Assembly (NCBI GenBank): GCA_937859825.1 | Contig: CALMAP010000342.1 | Location: forward strand, 1 to 5,227 | Length of the DNA stretch: 5,227 nt | Direction of reading: 5' to 3' | Source: an uncultured Terriglobus sp. | GTDB taxonomy: Bacteria > Acidobacteriota > Terriglobia > Terriglobales > Acidobacteriaceae | Part shown: piece by piece, positions 1 through 5,227 of the stretch | Position numbering within the stretch: position 1 is the stretch's first letter | Layout: the number at the start of each line of letters is the position of its first letter | Notes under the pieces: model-generated | The model's input: the letters and a program-made list of their open reading frames with translations, nothing else | Database searches by the model: none | What the model was told of the DNA's origin: nothing | Made by a program: the position numbers and the translations under genes

Positions 1-481
1 CTGCTGGACCGTGCAGCACAAGCCCCCGCCGCAGCACCGGCCACAGCAGCAGAAGAAGCCCACCCATGCCCAGCAGCGTGCCCAGCCACCCGGTGCGGTT
101 CAGCGGTTCTCCGCCGGGAATGAAGCTTTCCGCAAGCGCAATCAGCATGGGTACGCTCGCCGTCATTAGGGAGGCGTAGCCGGCGGTCACATACCGCTCA
201 CCCCAGCCAAGCAGCACGTTGTTCCCTGTAAGCAGAAGCAGCGCAAGCACGGTTAGCCGCAGCGTCTCTCGTCGCGAGATGCGAACGGAACCGTTCTTCC
301 AGAGCGTGTATGCGAGTAGTAAAAATCCTGCCAGCAGATAACGGAAGCCCGAGACGAAGCCGGGCGTAAGGAACTGCACCGCGTAACGGATCGCGACGAA
401 CGTCGATCCCCAGAAGATGTACACGCAAAGAAACGCAATGGATACCAGCCATCGTCTGGAGGTTCGATCCAAATGGGTCAC
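1..481 (-). CDS. EamA/DMT-family membrane transporter, N-terminal part (C-terminus beyond left edge)
   Basis: Translation of the minus strand from a GTG at 481 stays open to the window edge and gives about 160 residues of a polytopic inner-membrane protein. Hydrophobic segments lie near residues 12-33, 41-60, 73-92, 100-118 and 131-148, about five of the ten expected for the drug/metabolite transporter superfamily. The first helix carries FWGSTFVAIRY and the second carries RYLLAG, both characteristic of EamA domains; the stretch GERYVTAGYASLMTASVP also fits. Members export metabolites, amino acids or drugs; the substrate cannot be told from this half. The start must be non-ATG: an in-frame TAA lies two codons upstream of the GTG, and the nearby ATG at 488 is in another frame. 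TTG at 472 is an alternative. No clear Shine-Dalgarno sequence is visible. The gene diverges from its right-hand neighbour. Family assignment is firm; the exact start is not. Confidence 0.88.
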   Translation of the reverse strand, partial: MTHLDRTSRRWLVSIAFLCVYIFWGSTFVAIRYAVQFLTPGFVSGFRYLLAGFLLLAYTLWKNGSVRISRRETLRLTVLALLLLTGNNVLLGWGERYVTAGYASLMTASVPMLIALAESFIPGGEPLNRTGWLGTLLGMGGLLLLLWPVLRRGLVLHGPA

Positions 482-527
482 GTACCATTAGAATATCGCG
501 CAAGAAGACAGAAGCGGGAGGCATGTC

Positions 528-1187
528 ATGCGAGTAATGCAGGCCGCTACTCTTGTTGTTCTGCTTTGCGCACCACCGGCGGAAGCGCAGAGCGAACCTG
601 TTACACCCGTTAAGGTCTCCGCGGCCGAAGCGCGCGATCATCTTGTGAAGCGGACCACGCCGAAGATCTGCGAGGAAGGATTGCGGCTGGGCGGTCTGAA
701 CTCCGCCATGTTCTACCAGGTAACCATTGACGTACATGGGCACGTTATTGAGGCGAAGCATCTGAGCGGCGCCAGCGGTCTTGACAATGTCTCCATGGAA
801 GCTTTGCGGCAGTGGGAGTACCGCCCCTTCGAACGCGAGGGCAAAGCGGTGGCGGTGCAGACGACGCTGGGCTTTTCCGTGCAATGCGGCGGACCGTCCG
901 ACGGTTCGATTGTCTTATCTTCCGGCGAAGCAGCCGGCAACATCCTCATCAAGTCCTACCCTGTCATTCACGGACATGTCGGTCGCGGTAATCATACCTA
1001 CACTTACGCGGCACTCATTGACTCCGATGGGAAGATCGCGGAACTGTACAAGCTGTCAGGGAATGAAGACATAGCGGCGCAGGTGGAAGAAACGGTGCGG
1101 CAGTGGCGTTACCGTCCCGTGCTGGTGAACGGCAAGCCGGTTCCGGTGCATACCACGATCACACTTACCCTGGACTTCGGCAGTTAG
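528..1187 (+). CDS. Secreted protein with two tandem TonB C-terminal-like domains
   Basis: The protein has 219 residues. A signal peptide is visible (MRVMQ, then a hydrophobic stretch) with likely cleavage after PPAEA at residue 20, so it should be periplasmic. The Cys at 14 lacks a proper lipobox, so it is probably not a lipoprotein. Two copies of a TonB-C-like module follow, at about 27-118 and 125-216. Matching landmarks sit exactly 97 residues apart: VTIDVHGHV/ALIDSDGKI (65/162), LSG (79/176), RQWEYRP/RQWRYRP (94/191) and GKAVAVQTT/GKPVPVHTT (105/202). Classical TonB has an N-terminal membrane anchor and a proline-rich spacer; both are absent, so a role in energising outer-membrane receptors is doubtful. 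Binding of envelope proteins or peptidoglycan is conceivable but inferred. The start is set by GGGAGG at 516-521, six bases upstream; the ATG at 523 leads to a stop after four codons. ruvB follows 39 bases downstream in the same direction, so co-transcription is possible. Confidence 0.85.
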   Translation: MRVMQAATLVVLLCAPPAEAQSEPVTPVKVSAAEARDHLVKRTTPKICEEGLRLGGLNSAMFYQVTIDVHGHVIEAKHLSGASGLDNVSMEALRQWEYRPFEREGKAVAVQTTLGFSVQCGGPSDGSIVLSSGEAAGNILIKSYPVIHGHVGRGNHTYTYAALIDSDGKIAELYKLSGNEDIAAQVEETVRQWRYRPVLVNGKPVPVHTTITLTLDFGS

Positions 1188-1194
1188 CCTTCGC

Positions 1195-1220
1195 TTTACC
1201 ATCGCCCCCATTTACCATCG
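1195..1220 (+). repeat. 10-bp direct repeat in the leader before ruvB
   Basis: TTTACCATCG occurs at 1195-1204 and again at 1211-1220, separated by CCCCCA, giving a 16-base period. It fills most of the 39-base gap between the TonB-like gene and ruvB. Each copy ends in CCATCG, which is complementary to CGATGG at the ruvB start, so either copy could pair with the start codon. The repeat is seen directly; any function is inference. Confidence 0.6.
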
Positions 1221-1230
1221 TCATCGATGG
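1215..1230 (+). promoter_or_regulatory. Small hairpin enclosing the ruvB start codon
   Basis: CCATCG (1215-1220) and CGATGG (1225-1230) are perfect reverse complements separated by TCAT, a 6-bp stem with a 4-base loop. The right arm contains the ATG at 1227-1229. No Shine-Dalgarno sequence lies upstream, so initiation may depend on this local structure, on coupling to the upstream gene, or on a leaderless transcript. The pairing is seen; regulation is inferred. Confidence 0.4.
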
Positions 1231-2324
1231 ACTTTCTCAATAAACGCCGCTTCGACGGTTCCCGTTCGGCGAAGAGCGCAGACACCGATGCGGAGCGGCT
1301 GGTAAGCGCGTCAGTTCGCGGCAGCGAAGATGCGGAGTTCGAACTCAAGCTGCGTCCCGTCCGGCTGGGCGAGTTCATCGGGCAGTCCAAGGCGAAGGAG
1401 CAACTGGCGATTGCGCTGGAAGCCGCGAAGAACCGCGGCGAAGCCCTCGACCACGTACTGCTCTTCGGTCCGCCGGGACTCGGCAAGACCACACTTGCGA
1501 CCATCATTGCCAATGAACTGAACGTCGGCTTTCAGCAGACAAGCGGCCCGGCGCTGCAGATTCAGGGTGACTTGACCGCGATCCTGACCAACCTGCGGGA
1601 GCGGCAGGTGCTTTTCCTGGACGAAATCCATCGCCTTCAGCCAGTACTGGAAGAGAAACTCTATACCGCACTCGAGGATTACAAGCTCGACATCATCATC
1701 GGCCAGGGGCCTGCCGCGCGCACGCATGTGATGGAGATCCGGCCATTTACTTTTGTGGCGGCCACCACGCGCCCCGGCCTGCTCAGTTCTCCTCTACGCT
1801 CTCGCTTCGTCATCCTGCTGCGGCTTGAGTTCTACACCGATGACGAGTTGCGCTTTATCGTGGAGCGCTCGTCAGAGGTGCTTGGCATCTCCATCGACAC
1901 GGACGGCGCGGCCGAGATCGCCATGCGCTCCCGCGGCACGCCGCGCATTGCCAACCGCCTGCTGCGGCGCGTGCGCGACTATGCGCAGGTGCGCGCGCAC
2001 GGCAGCATTGACCTTCCCACGGCAAAGGCCGCACTTGAGATTCTCGAGGTGGACGCCCATGGCTTCGATGAATTGGACCGCCGCCTTCTGCGCACCATCA
2101 TCGAGAAGTACGACGGAGGCCCAGTCGGCCTGAACACACTCGCCGCCGTTCTCGGCGAAGAGGAAGACGCGCTGGAAGAGGTCTACGAGCCCTTCCTGAT
2201 GCAAATCGGCTTTCTCAACCGCACACCGCGCGGCCGCGTCGCAACACGGCTTGCCTACGAGCACCTGGGCCTCGCGCCACCCACCAAGGCGCACGTGTAT
2301 GAGCGGCCAACGCTGTTTCCGTAG
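1227..2324 (+). CDS. ruvB: Holliday junction branch migration ATPase RuvB
   Basis: RuvB is the hexameric AAA+ motor that, with RuvA, drives branch migration of Holliday junctions in recombinational repair, in the cytoplasm. Visible landmarks are Walker A GPPGLGKTT (81-89), Walker B VLFLDEIH (128-135), sensor 1 around ATTR (179-182), the arginine finger in SPLRSRF (R191), sensor 2 GTPRIANRLLRR (237-248), and the C-terminal winged helix with GGPVGL (297-302) and NRTPRGR (331-337). At 365 residues it is slightly longer than E. coli RuvB (336), because of a polar N-terminal extension of roughly 20 residues and a short tail. Oddities: the usual RFG after the arginine finger reads RFV, and GATTRAG reads AATTRPG. 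All catalytic residues are present. The start is the first possible start codon after the in-frame stop of the preceding gene at 1185-1187. No Shine-Dalgarno sequence is visible. No ruvA or ruvC is in the window. Confidence 0.97.
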   Translation: MDFLNKRRFDGSRSAKSADTDAERLVSASVRGSEDAEFELKLRPVRLGEFIGQSKAKEQLAIALEAAKNRGEALDHVLLFGPPGLGKTTLATIIANELNVGFQQTSGPALQIQGDLTAILTNLRERQVLFLDEIHRLQPVLEEKLYTALEDYKLDIIIGQGPAARTHVMEIRPFTFVAATTRPGLLSSPLRSRFVILLRLEFYTDDELRFIVERSSEVLGISIDTDGAAEIAMRSRGTPRIANRLLRRVRDYAQVRAHGSIDLPTAKAALEILEVDAHGFDELDRRLLRTIIEKYDGGPVGLNTLAAVLGEEEDALEEVYEPFLMQIGFLNRTPRGRVATRLAYEHLGLAPPTKAHVYERPTLFP

Positions 2325-2438
2325 TTGTGGTGGAAGGCGTCTCCGAGTCGCGGGCACAAGCCGATGCGTTTCCCATGGCTTAATCGCTGAGGTAATCTGC
2401 CCATCGTGACGCCTATGCTCACCCTTACAATGCCGTAC

Positions 2439-3467
2439 ATGCATCGGCTCGTCATTCTCCTGTCCATCAGCCTGCTTGTCACGCCGCCCTCCTTTGCGAA
2501 CGGACAGGGAAAACCAGATCCGCTTCGCGCACAGTTGGAGGAGGCTATACGCATCAGCTCGCTTCAGAGCGAGGGGGTCTCCGCATTCCAAGCAGAGGCT
2601 ACCTTCGTCACAACGGACTATCTGGGCAAACCCTCAAGCTCTGGCAGTCTCACCGTAACTCAACTGAAGCAGGACTTGCGCAGGATCACCGTTGACAAGA
2701 CAGACACCCAAGTACCCTCCAATGCTCTGCAGGATCAGGTTGCAGTGGATGACTACCTCCGCCAGATGCTCATCGGCCTCTTCCTGCATCCTGGTCCTCC
2801 TCCTGCAAGGGTAGCGGCAAGCAAGTACAAAGAGCGCGACGTGGCACTTGGACAAACGACGCTGCGATGTCTCACGCACGATACATTGGCCGAGATGAAC
2901 TCTGGTCACTTTTTCGAAAGGGAAGTGGACTGTCTGGCCAGCGACAAGCCGATGATCCGCATGATCTGGCTTTCCGACGGCATGCAGGTTGTCTTCAACA
3001 ACTTCGTGCAATTTGGGGGGCGTACCTTCGCCAGGGAGGTTGTTCTGCAAGAGGAGGATGGGCAAGGAAGGGGAAAGCTGCGAGCCAGACTTACGGTGTC
3101 GAAGCTGACACTCGCGCCGACTGCGGCCGAGTCGTCTTTCGAAACGGACCCCCTGACCGATTTCAATAGAAGCGGAGGGCCGGCGAACCCCTCGACCGAC
3201 GGTCCGAAGATACTCAGGAACGTGCCGCCTGACTACCCGCCATCGGCCAAGCGAGAACACAGGAGTGGATCGGTCCTGCTCCGTGTGCAGGTTCGAAGGG
3301 ATGGTTCCGTAGGCTCCGTTGGAATCATCTCGGCTCCCGACGAAAGCTTCGCGAAAGCGGCTGCCGAGTGCGTAAAAAAGTGGAAGTTTTGGCCGCGGCC
3401 TGAGAAGGTCAGCCAGCCTCAAGAATGGTTCACGGCGGGGGTCACCTTCCAACCATTTGGGCCCTAG
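2439..3467 (+). CDS. Secreted protein with C-terminal TonB-like domain and uncharacterised N-terminal region
   Basis: From the ATG at 2439 the product has 342 residues. It begins with a clean signal peptide, MHRLVILLSISLLVTPPSFA, with predicted cleavage before NGQG. Residues about 40-240 form a region I do not recognise, alternating strand-like stretches with two cysteines (144 and 165). This is compatible with a LolA/LppX-like beta fold as in other acidobacterial envelope proteins, but that is only a guess. Residues about 257-340 resemble the TonB C-terminal domain: PDYPPSAKR, GSVLLRVQVRRDGSVG, and WKFWP at 315-319. There is no transmembrane anchor beyond the signal peptide. The start is uncertain: GTG 2406, ATG 2415 and ATG 2430 are in frame, and none has a well-placed Shine-Dalgarno sequence. 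I chose 2439 because it gives the best signal peptide. TACAAT at 2426-2431 could be a -10 element producing a nearly leaderless transcript. Codon choice (AGA, AGG, GTA, ACT, CAA) looks more relaxed than in ruvB. Confidence 0.82.
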   Translation: MHRLVILLSISLLVTPPSFANGQGKPDPLRAQLEEAIRISSLQSEGVSAFQAEATFVTTDYLGKPSSSGSLTVTQLKQDLRRITVDKTDTQVPSNALQDQVAVDDYLRQMLIGLFLHPGPPPARVAASKYKERDVALGQTTLRCLTHDTLAEMNSGHFFEREVDCLASDKPMIRMIWLSDGMQVVFNNFVQFGGRTFAREVVLQEEDGQGRGKLRARLTVSKLTLAPTAAESSFETDPLTDFNRSGGPANPSTDGPKILRNVPPDYPPSAKREHRSGSVLLRVQVRRDGSVGSVGIISAPDESFAKAAAECVKKWKFWPRPEKVSQPQEWFTAGVTFQPFGP

Positions 3468-3505
3468 GCAAATGACATGGGGCATGCGCTCCGTGTCATT
3501 TGCCT
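3466..3505. terminator. Strong hairpin between convergent genes, probable bidirectional terminator
   Basis: GGCAAATGACA (3467-3477) pairs perfectly with TGTCATTTGCC (3494-3504). The stem extends outward by A3466-T3505 and inward by one wobble and two G-C pairs, leaving a loop of about 10 bases. It begins within the stop codon of the plus-strand gene and ends 20 bases before the stop of the convergent bactofilin gene, exactly where a shared terminator is expected. No long T-run follows on either strand, so it is not a classical intrinsic terminator. It may instead act with Rho or protect 3' ends. Confidence 0.7.
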
Positions 3506-3524
3506 CCACTGCCTCTTCGACCTG

Positions 3525-4052
3525 TTACGAAGCCGACTCAACCGCAACCGGCTCATTGCTGCTTGCAGCAGGGGCGCCGGGCTTGCCGGCTTCCTGGCCC
3601 TTGCGGATGTCGATGCCGCCCTTAAAGAAGGCACCGTCTTCAATCGAGATGCGGGCGGCGATTACATCACCGGTGAGCGAGCCTTCGCTGCGGATGTCAA
3701 TCCGGTCGGAGGCCTGGCAGTTGCCGCGCACCTTGCCGAGCACCACGATTTCGCGGGCGGAGATGTTGGCCGCCACCTGGCCGTTGCGGCCAACGGTGAC
3801 GCGGTTGCCGGGCAAATTGATAGAGCCCTCGATGCGGCCGTCGATGTACAGCGACTCCGAACCGGTGACTTCGCCCTTGATCATGAGGGACTTGCCGATG
3901 GTGGCCTGCTCCCCAGTCGCGTTGGCGGCCTGTGGGCTGGCCGTGCGGGTCGACGGTGCTTCATAGCTGGACGCCGGCGTGGCTGGCGCAGCGGGACGAA
4001 TGGGTTCAGGAGTGCTGGGAGAAGGGCTGCCAGGGGTGTTCGGTTTCCACAT
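3525..4052 (-). CDS. Bactofilin (polymer-forming cytoskeletal protein)
   Basis: Bactofilins polymerise without nucleotide into beta-helical filaments that scaffold cell-shape, stalk or peptidoglycan-remodelling machinery at the inner face of the membrane. From ATG 4052 the protein has 175 residues: a disordered Pro/Ser/Ala-rich tail (4-47), the bactofilin core (about 49-150) and a short Ala/Pro/Ser-rich C-tail. The core shows the repeating short-strand pattern and family landmarks: IGKSLMIKGEVTGSESLYIDG (52-72), VTVGRNGQVAANISAREIVVLGKVRGN (85-111) and RSEGSLTGDVIAARISIEDGAFFKG (121-145). The frame stays open to an ATG at 4133, adding 27 residues with two cysteines. I prefer 4052 because MWKPN is the start I associate with acidobacterial bactofilins and AAAGGAA lies 11 bases upstream. 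The gene is convergent with its left neighbour and divergent from its right one. The opposite strand is also open throughout, a high-GC shadow. Confidence 0.93.
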   Translation of the reverse strand: MWKPNTPGSPSPSTPEPIRPAAPATPASSYEAPSTRTASPQAANATGEQATIGKSLMIKGEVTGSESLYIDGRIEGSINLPGNRVTVGRNGQVAANISAREIVVLGKVRGNCQASDRIDIRSEGSLTGDVIAARISIEDGAFFKGGIDIRKGQEAGKPGAPAASSNEPVAVESAS

Positions 4053-4145
4053 TGGGTCGGGTGTTCCTTTCAGGCGATCAGGGGTAACGGCGGCAAACGG
4101 GCAGAACACGTTGTCGCAAATCTCTACAGGCATCTTACGCGTGTC

Positions 4146-4161
4146 GCCTTACCGGCAAGGC
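4146..4161. repeat. Near-perfect 16-bp palindrome upstream of the bactofilin gene
   Basis: GCCTTACCGGCAAGGC is self-complementary except for one A/C mismatch pair (4151/4156). It lies in the divergent interval between the bactofilin gene and the lipoprotein gene, four bases from a second dyad. It could be a repressor or activator half-site pair, or a small RNA hairpin in the bactofilin leader. The symmetry is seen directly; function is unknown. Confidence 0.5.
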
Positions 4162-4165
4162 TTTC

Positions 4166-4191
4166 TCAATGCGGAAAAGTCTTCGCATTGA
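4166..4191. repeat. Inverted repeat TCAATGCG / CGCATTGA in divergent intergenic region
   Basis: TCAATGCG (4166-4173) and CGCATTGA (4184-4191) are perfect reverse complements around a 10-base centre. Allowing one bulged G, the match extends to 10 pairs. The right arm overlaps TTGACA at 4188-4193, a perfect -35 consensus that has no matching -10 at normal spacing. Its position between divergent genes suggests an operator controlling one or both promoters; this is inference. Confidence 0.5.
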
Positions 4192-4226
4192 CAACATCTT
4201 TTTGGGCGAAAGCCGCTCTTTATGCA

Positions 4227-4997
4227 ATGCACGACGAACAACAGACCCCGCGTTTGCAGAAGAGCGCGCTGGGCAGTAGTCTCCGGCGTATGCTCCGGAT
4301 GTTTTTTGCTGCCTGTTTATGCGCGCTGTCCGCATGTGCGGTGGGGCAGGCCACAGCGGCCAAGCCGGCCCGGCCGCCGCGTGTCCACTCGGTCACGCTC
4401 GGTTCGGTGCGGCGTGTGCCTTTCCTTGCTGCGGACGTGGCGAAAGAGAGCAAGCAGGAGGAAGCGGGCACACTGCGGGTGCGCTCTCTGAATGTGGACG
4501 GACGTTTAAAAGAATGGGTAACCGGCGAGATCCACGAGGTGACAGACCGCTCGTTTACGGTGCAGCGAGTTCTCCACGTGAACGACAGCCTACCGGACGA
4601 ACGCGGCACCCGGTGGGTTTGGCAGCCCGGCCCCTGGGTGCTGGTGGACCGCGTCACCGGTCGTGTGGCGGCGCTCCACCTGCCGGACTTCGACCCGGAG
4701 GTGAGCCAGGTGAGCTGGTACCGGGACTATGCTGCCTTTTGCGGTGTTCATGTCACGGCGAAGAACTCCGGCGTCTCTGCCGTGGTCTGGCAGATCGGTT
4801 CCCGTAAGCCGGCGGTGCAGCGTGTGATTGCAACGTGGCCCCAGGCAGAACGCGTGCGGCCTGTCTGCCAGCCAGCCAGATGGCAGCGGGAGCCAATGCG
4901 CGTTACCCTGCAGCCTGTGGGCGGCGCTGCGCTGAATCTGGATGTGCTGGGTACGTCTACCGTTCTGGTGGAAGAAGGAGACAGCGATGACTACTGA
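4227..4997 (+). CDS. Putative lipoprotein of unknown function, coupled to an FmdE-family gene
   Basis: The product has 256 residues from ATG 4227. An alternative ATG at 4290 would start just before the hydrophobic signal segment. That segment ends in LSAC (34-37 from the first Met), a good lipobox, so the protein is probably a lipoprotein; Ala at +2 suggests the outer membrane. Cleavage after ATA near residue 44 by signal peptidase I is the alternative. The mature part is soluble and Trp-rich, with WVWQPGPWVLVDRVTGRVAAL (130-150) and LPDFDPEVSQVSWYRDYAAFCG (152-173) as its most distinctive stretches. I associate the SWYRDYAA-C-G pattern with uncharacterised acidobacterial proteins and know no function for it. 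Mature Cys at 172 and 214 could form a disulfide. No good Shine-Dalgarno sequence precedes either start. The end overlaps the next gene by 11 bases, so the two are almost certainly co-expressed. Confidence 0.8.
   Translation: MHDEQQTPRLQKSALGSSLRRMLRMFFAACLCALSACAVGQATAAKPARPPRVHSVTLGSVRRVPFLAADVAKESKQEEAGTLRVRSLNVDGRLKEWVTGEIHEVTDRSFTVQRVLHVNDSLPDERGTRWVWQPGPWVLVDRVTGRVAALHLPDFDPEVSQVSWYRDYAAFCGVHVTAKNSGVSAVVWQIGSRKPAVQRVIATWPQAERVRPVCQPARWQREPMRVTLQPVGGAALNLDVLGTSTVLVEEGDSDDY
4976..4980 (+). promoter_or_regulatory. Shine-Dalgarno sequence of the FmdE-family gene
   Basis: AGGAG, within GAAGGAG, lies six bases upstream of the ATG at 4987 and inside the final codons of the lipoprotein gene. 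It fixes the start of the downstream gene. It is by far the best ribosome-binding site in the window and indicates efficient re-initiation after the upstream stop at 4995-4997. Confidence 0.85.
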
Positions 4998-5227
4998 AAC
5001 ACCCGCATCTCCGCTGTCGCTGGAGCCGCTGCTGGAGGCGGCAGCCATTGCTCACGGGCACCTTTGCGCCGGGCAGGTGCTGGGTGTGCGCATGGCCATG
5101 CACGCATGCGCGCTGCTTGGCATCACCGACCCACGTGGCGCAGATCGCAAGCGGCTGGTCACCTTTGTCGAGATCGACCGCTGCGCGACGGATGCGATCG
5201 GAGTCGTTACGGGCTGTCGGCTGGGAA
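4987..5227 (+). CDS. FmdE-family protein, N-terminal part (continues beyond right edge)
   Basis: About 80 residues are visible, with no signal peptide, so the product should be cytoplasmic. They match the start of the FmdE domain (formylmethanofuran dehydrogenase subunit E family, PF02663): HGHLCAGQVLGVRMA (23-37), then FVEIDRCATDAIGVVTGCRLG (60-80). Candidate metal ligands are His23, His25, Cys27, Cys66 and Cys77. In methanogens FmdE is associated with the molybdenum formylmethanofuran dehydrogenase. Family members in non-methanogenic bacteria have no settled function and are often thought to bind zinc or serve molybdenum-enzyme or C1 metabolism. Whether a C-terminal zinc finger is present lies outside the window. 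The start is fixed by the AGGAG motif at 4976-4980. The gene overlaps the lipoprotein gene by 11 bases in another frame. Confidence 0.88.
   Translation, partial: MTTETPASPLSLEPLLEAAAIAHGHLCAGQVLGVRMAMHACALLGITDPRGADRKRLVTFVEIDRCATDAIGVVTGCRLG

Noticed and set aside
489..494. TAGAAT as a -10 element for the TonB-like gene
   Set aside because: It matches the -10 consensus at five of six bases and is suitably placed about 35 bases before the ATG, but there is no acceptable -35 at 15-19 bases upstream. Too weak to list as a promoter.
198..884. Minus-strand open frame of 228 codons opposite the TonB-like gene
   Set aside because: It covers both the transporter and the TonB-like gene in the wrong frames, and its product has no coherent hydrophobic or domain pattern. 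The real minus-strand frame over 1-481 is the EamA transporter.
2325..2438. Search for a terminator or small gene after ruvB
   Set aside because: No stem longer than about four pairs, no T-run and no convincing short open frame with a ribosome-binding site; it appears to be plain intergenic or leader sequence.
1872..2591. Minus-strand open frame opposite the end of ruvB
   Set aside because: It lies antisense to the conserved RuvB winged-helix region and has no recognisable features; it is a shadow of strong codon bias.
4188..4193. Perfect TTGACA as a sigma-70 promoter for the lipoprotein gene
   Set aside because: At spacings of 15-19 bases there is no -10-like hexamer (the sequence is AAAGCCGCTC). 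The nearest T/A-rich candidate, TTTATG, is about 25 bases away.
4205..4214. GGC-GAAA-GCC tetraloop hairpin
   Set aside because: The stem is only three pairs and does not extend; expected by chance in GC-rich DNA.
3477..4226. Long plus-strand open frame antisense to the bactofilin gene, continuous with the lipoprotein gene frame
   Set aside because: The minus strand here is an unmistakable bactofilin. The plus frame shows no recognisable domain and is a high-GC antisense shadow that happens to run into the real lipoprotein frame at 4227.

Overview
The window looks like a chromosomal segment from an Acidobacteriota member of the Terriglobus/Edaphobacter/Granulicella kind. This is inferred from gene content: secreted proteins with TonB-like C-terminal domains, a bactofilin with a Pro/Ser/Ala-rich tail, a lipoprotein of a type I associate with acidobacteria, and a RuvB of divergent flavour. 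Genes are tightly packed with moderately high GC. I see no tRNA, rRNA, CRISPR array, insertion sequence or phage gene.

Layout. Positions 1-481 (minus) hold the N-terminal half of an EamA/DMT-family membrane transporter that runs off the left edge. Diverging from it across 46 bases is a small secreted protein (528-1187, plus) made of two tandem TonB-C-like domains. After 39 bases comes ruvB (1227-2324, plus), the Holliday-junction branch-migration motor. Its start codon has no Shine-Dalgarno sequence and lies in a short hairpin. A third plus-strand gene (about 2439-3467) encodes another secreted protein, with an uncharacterised N-terminal region and a C-terminal TonB-like domain. It ends at a strong hairpin (3466-3505), which it shares with the convergent bactofilin gene (3525-4052, minus).

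The interval between the bactofilin gene and the next, divergent gene holds two dyad-symmetric elements (4146-4161 and 4166-4191). Next is a plus-strand gene for a putative lipoprotein of unknown function (4227-4997). Its end overlaps by 11 bases the start of an FmdE-family gene (4987 to beyond the right edge), which has a textbook Shine-Dalgarno sequence inside the lipoprotein gene. These last two genes are very probably one translationally coupled operon.

How they work together. The window is mostly housekeeping and envelope functions, not one pathway. The clearest functional unit is the lipoprotein-FmdE pair, whose joint role is unknown. The two TonB-like secreted proteins flank ruvB but share no obvious role with it. 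I found no convincing new mobile or defence system. The most interesting points are the lipoprotein-FmdE coupling, the double dyad upstream of the bactofilin gene, the ruvB start hairpin, the anchorless tandem TonB-C protein, and a substitution next to the RuvB arginine finger.
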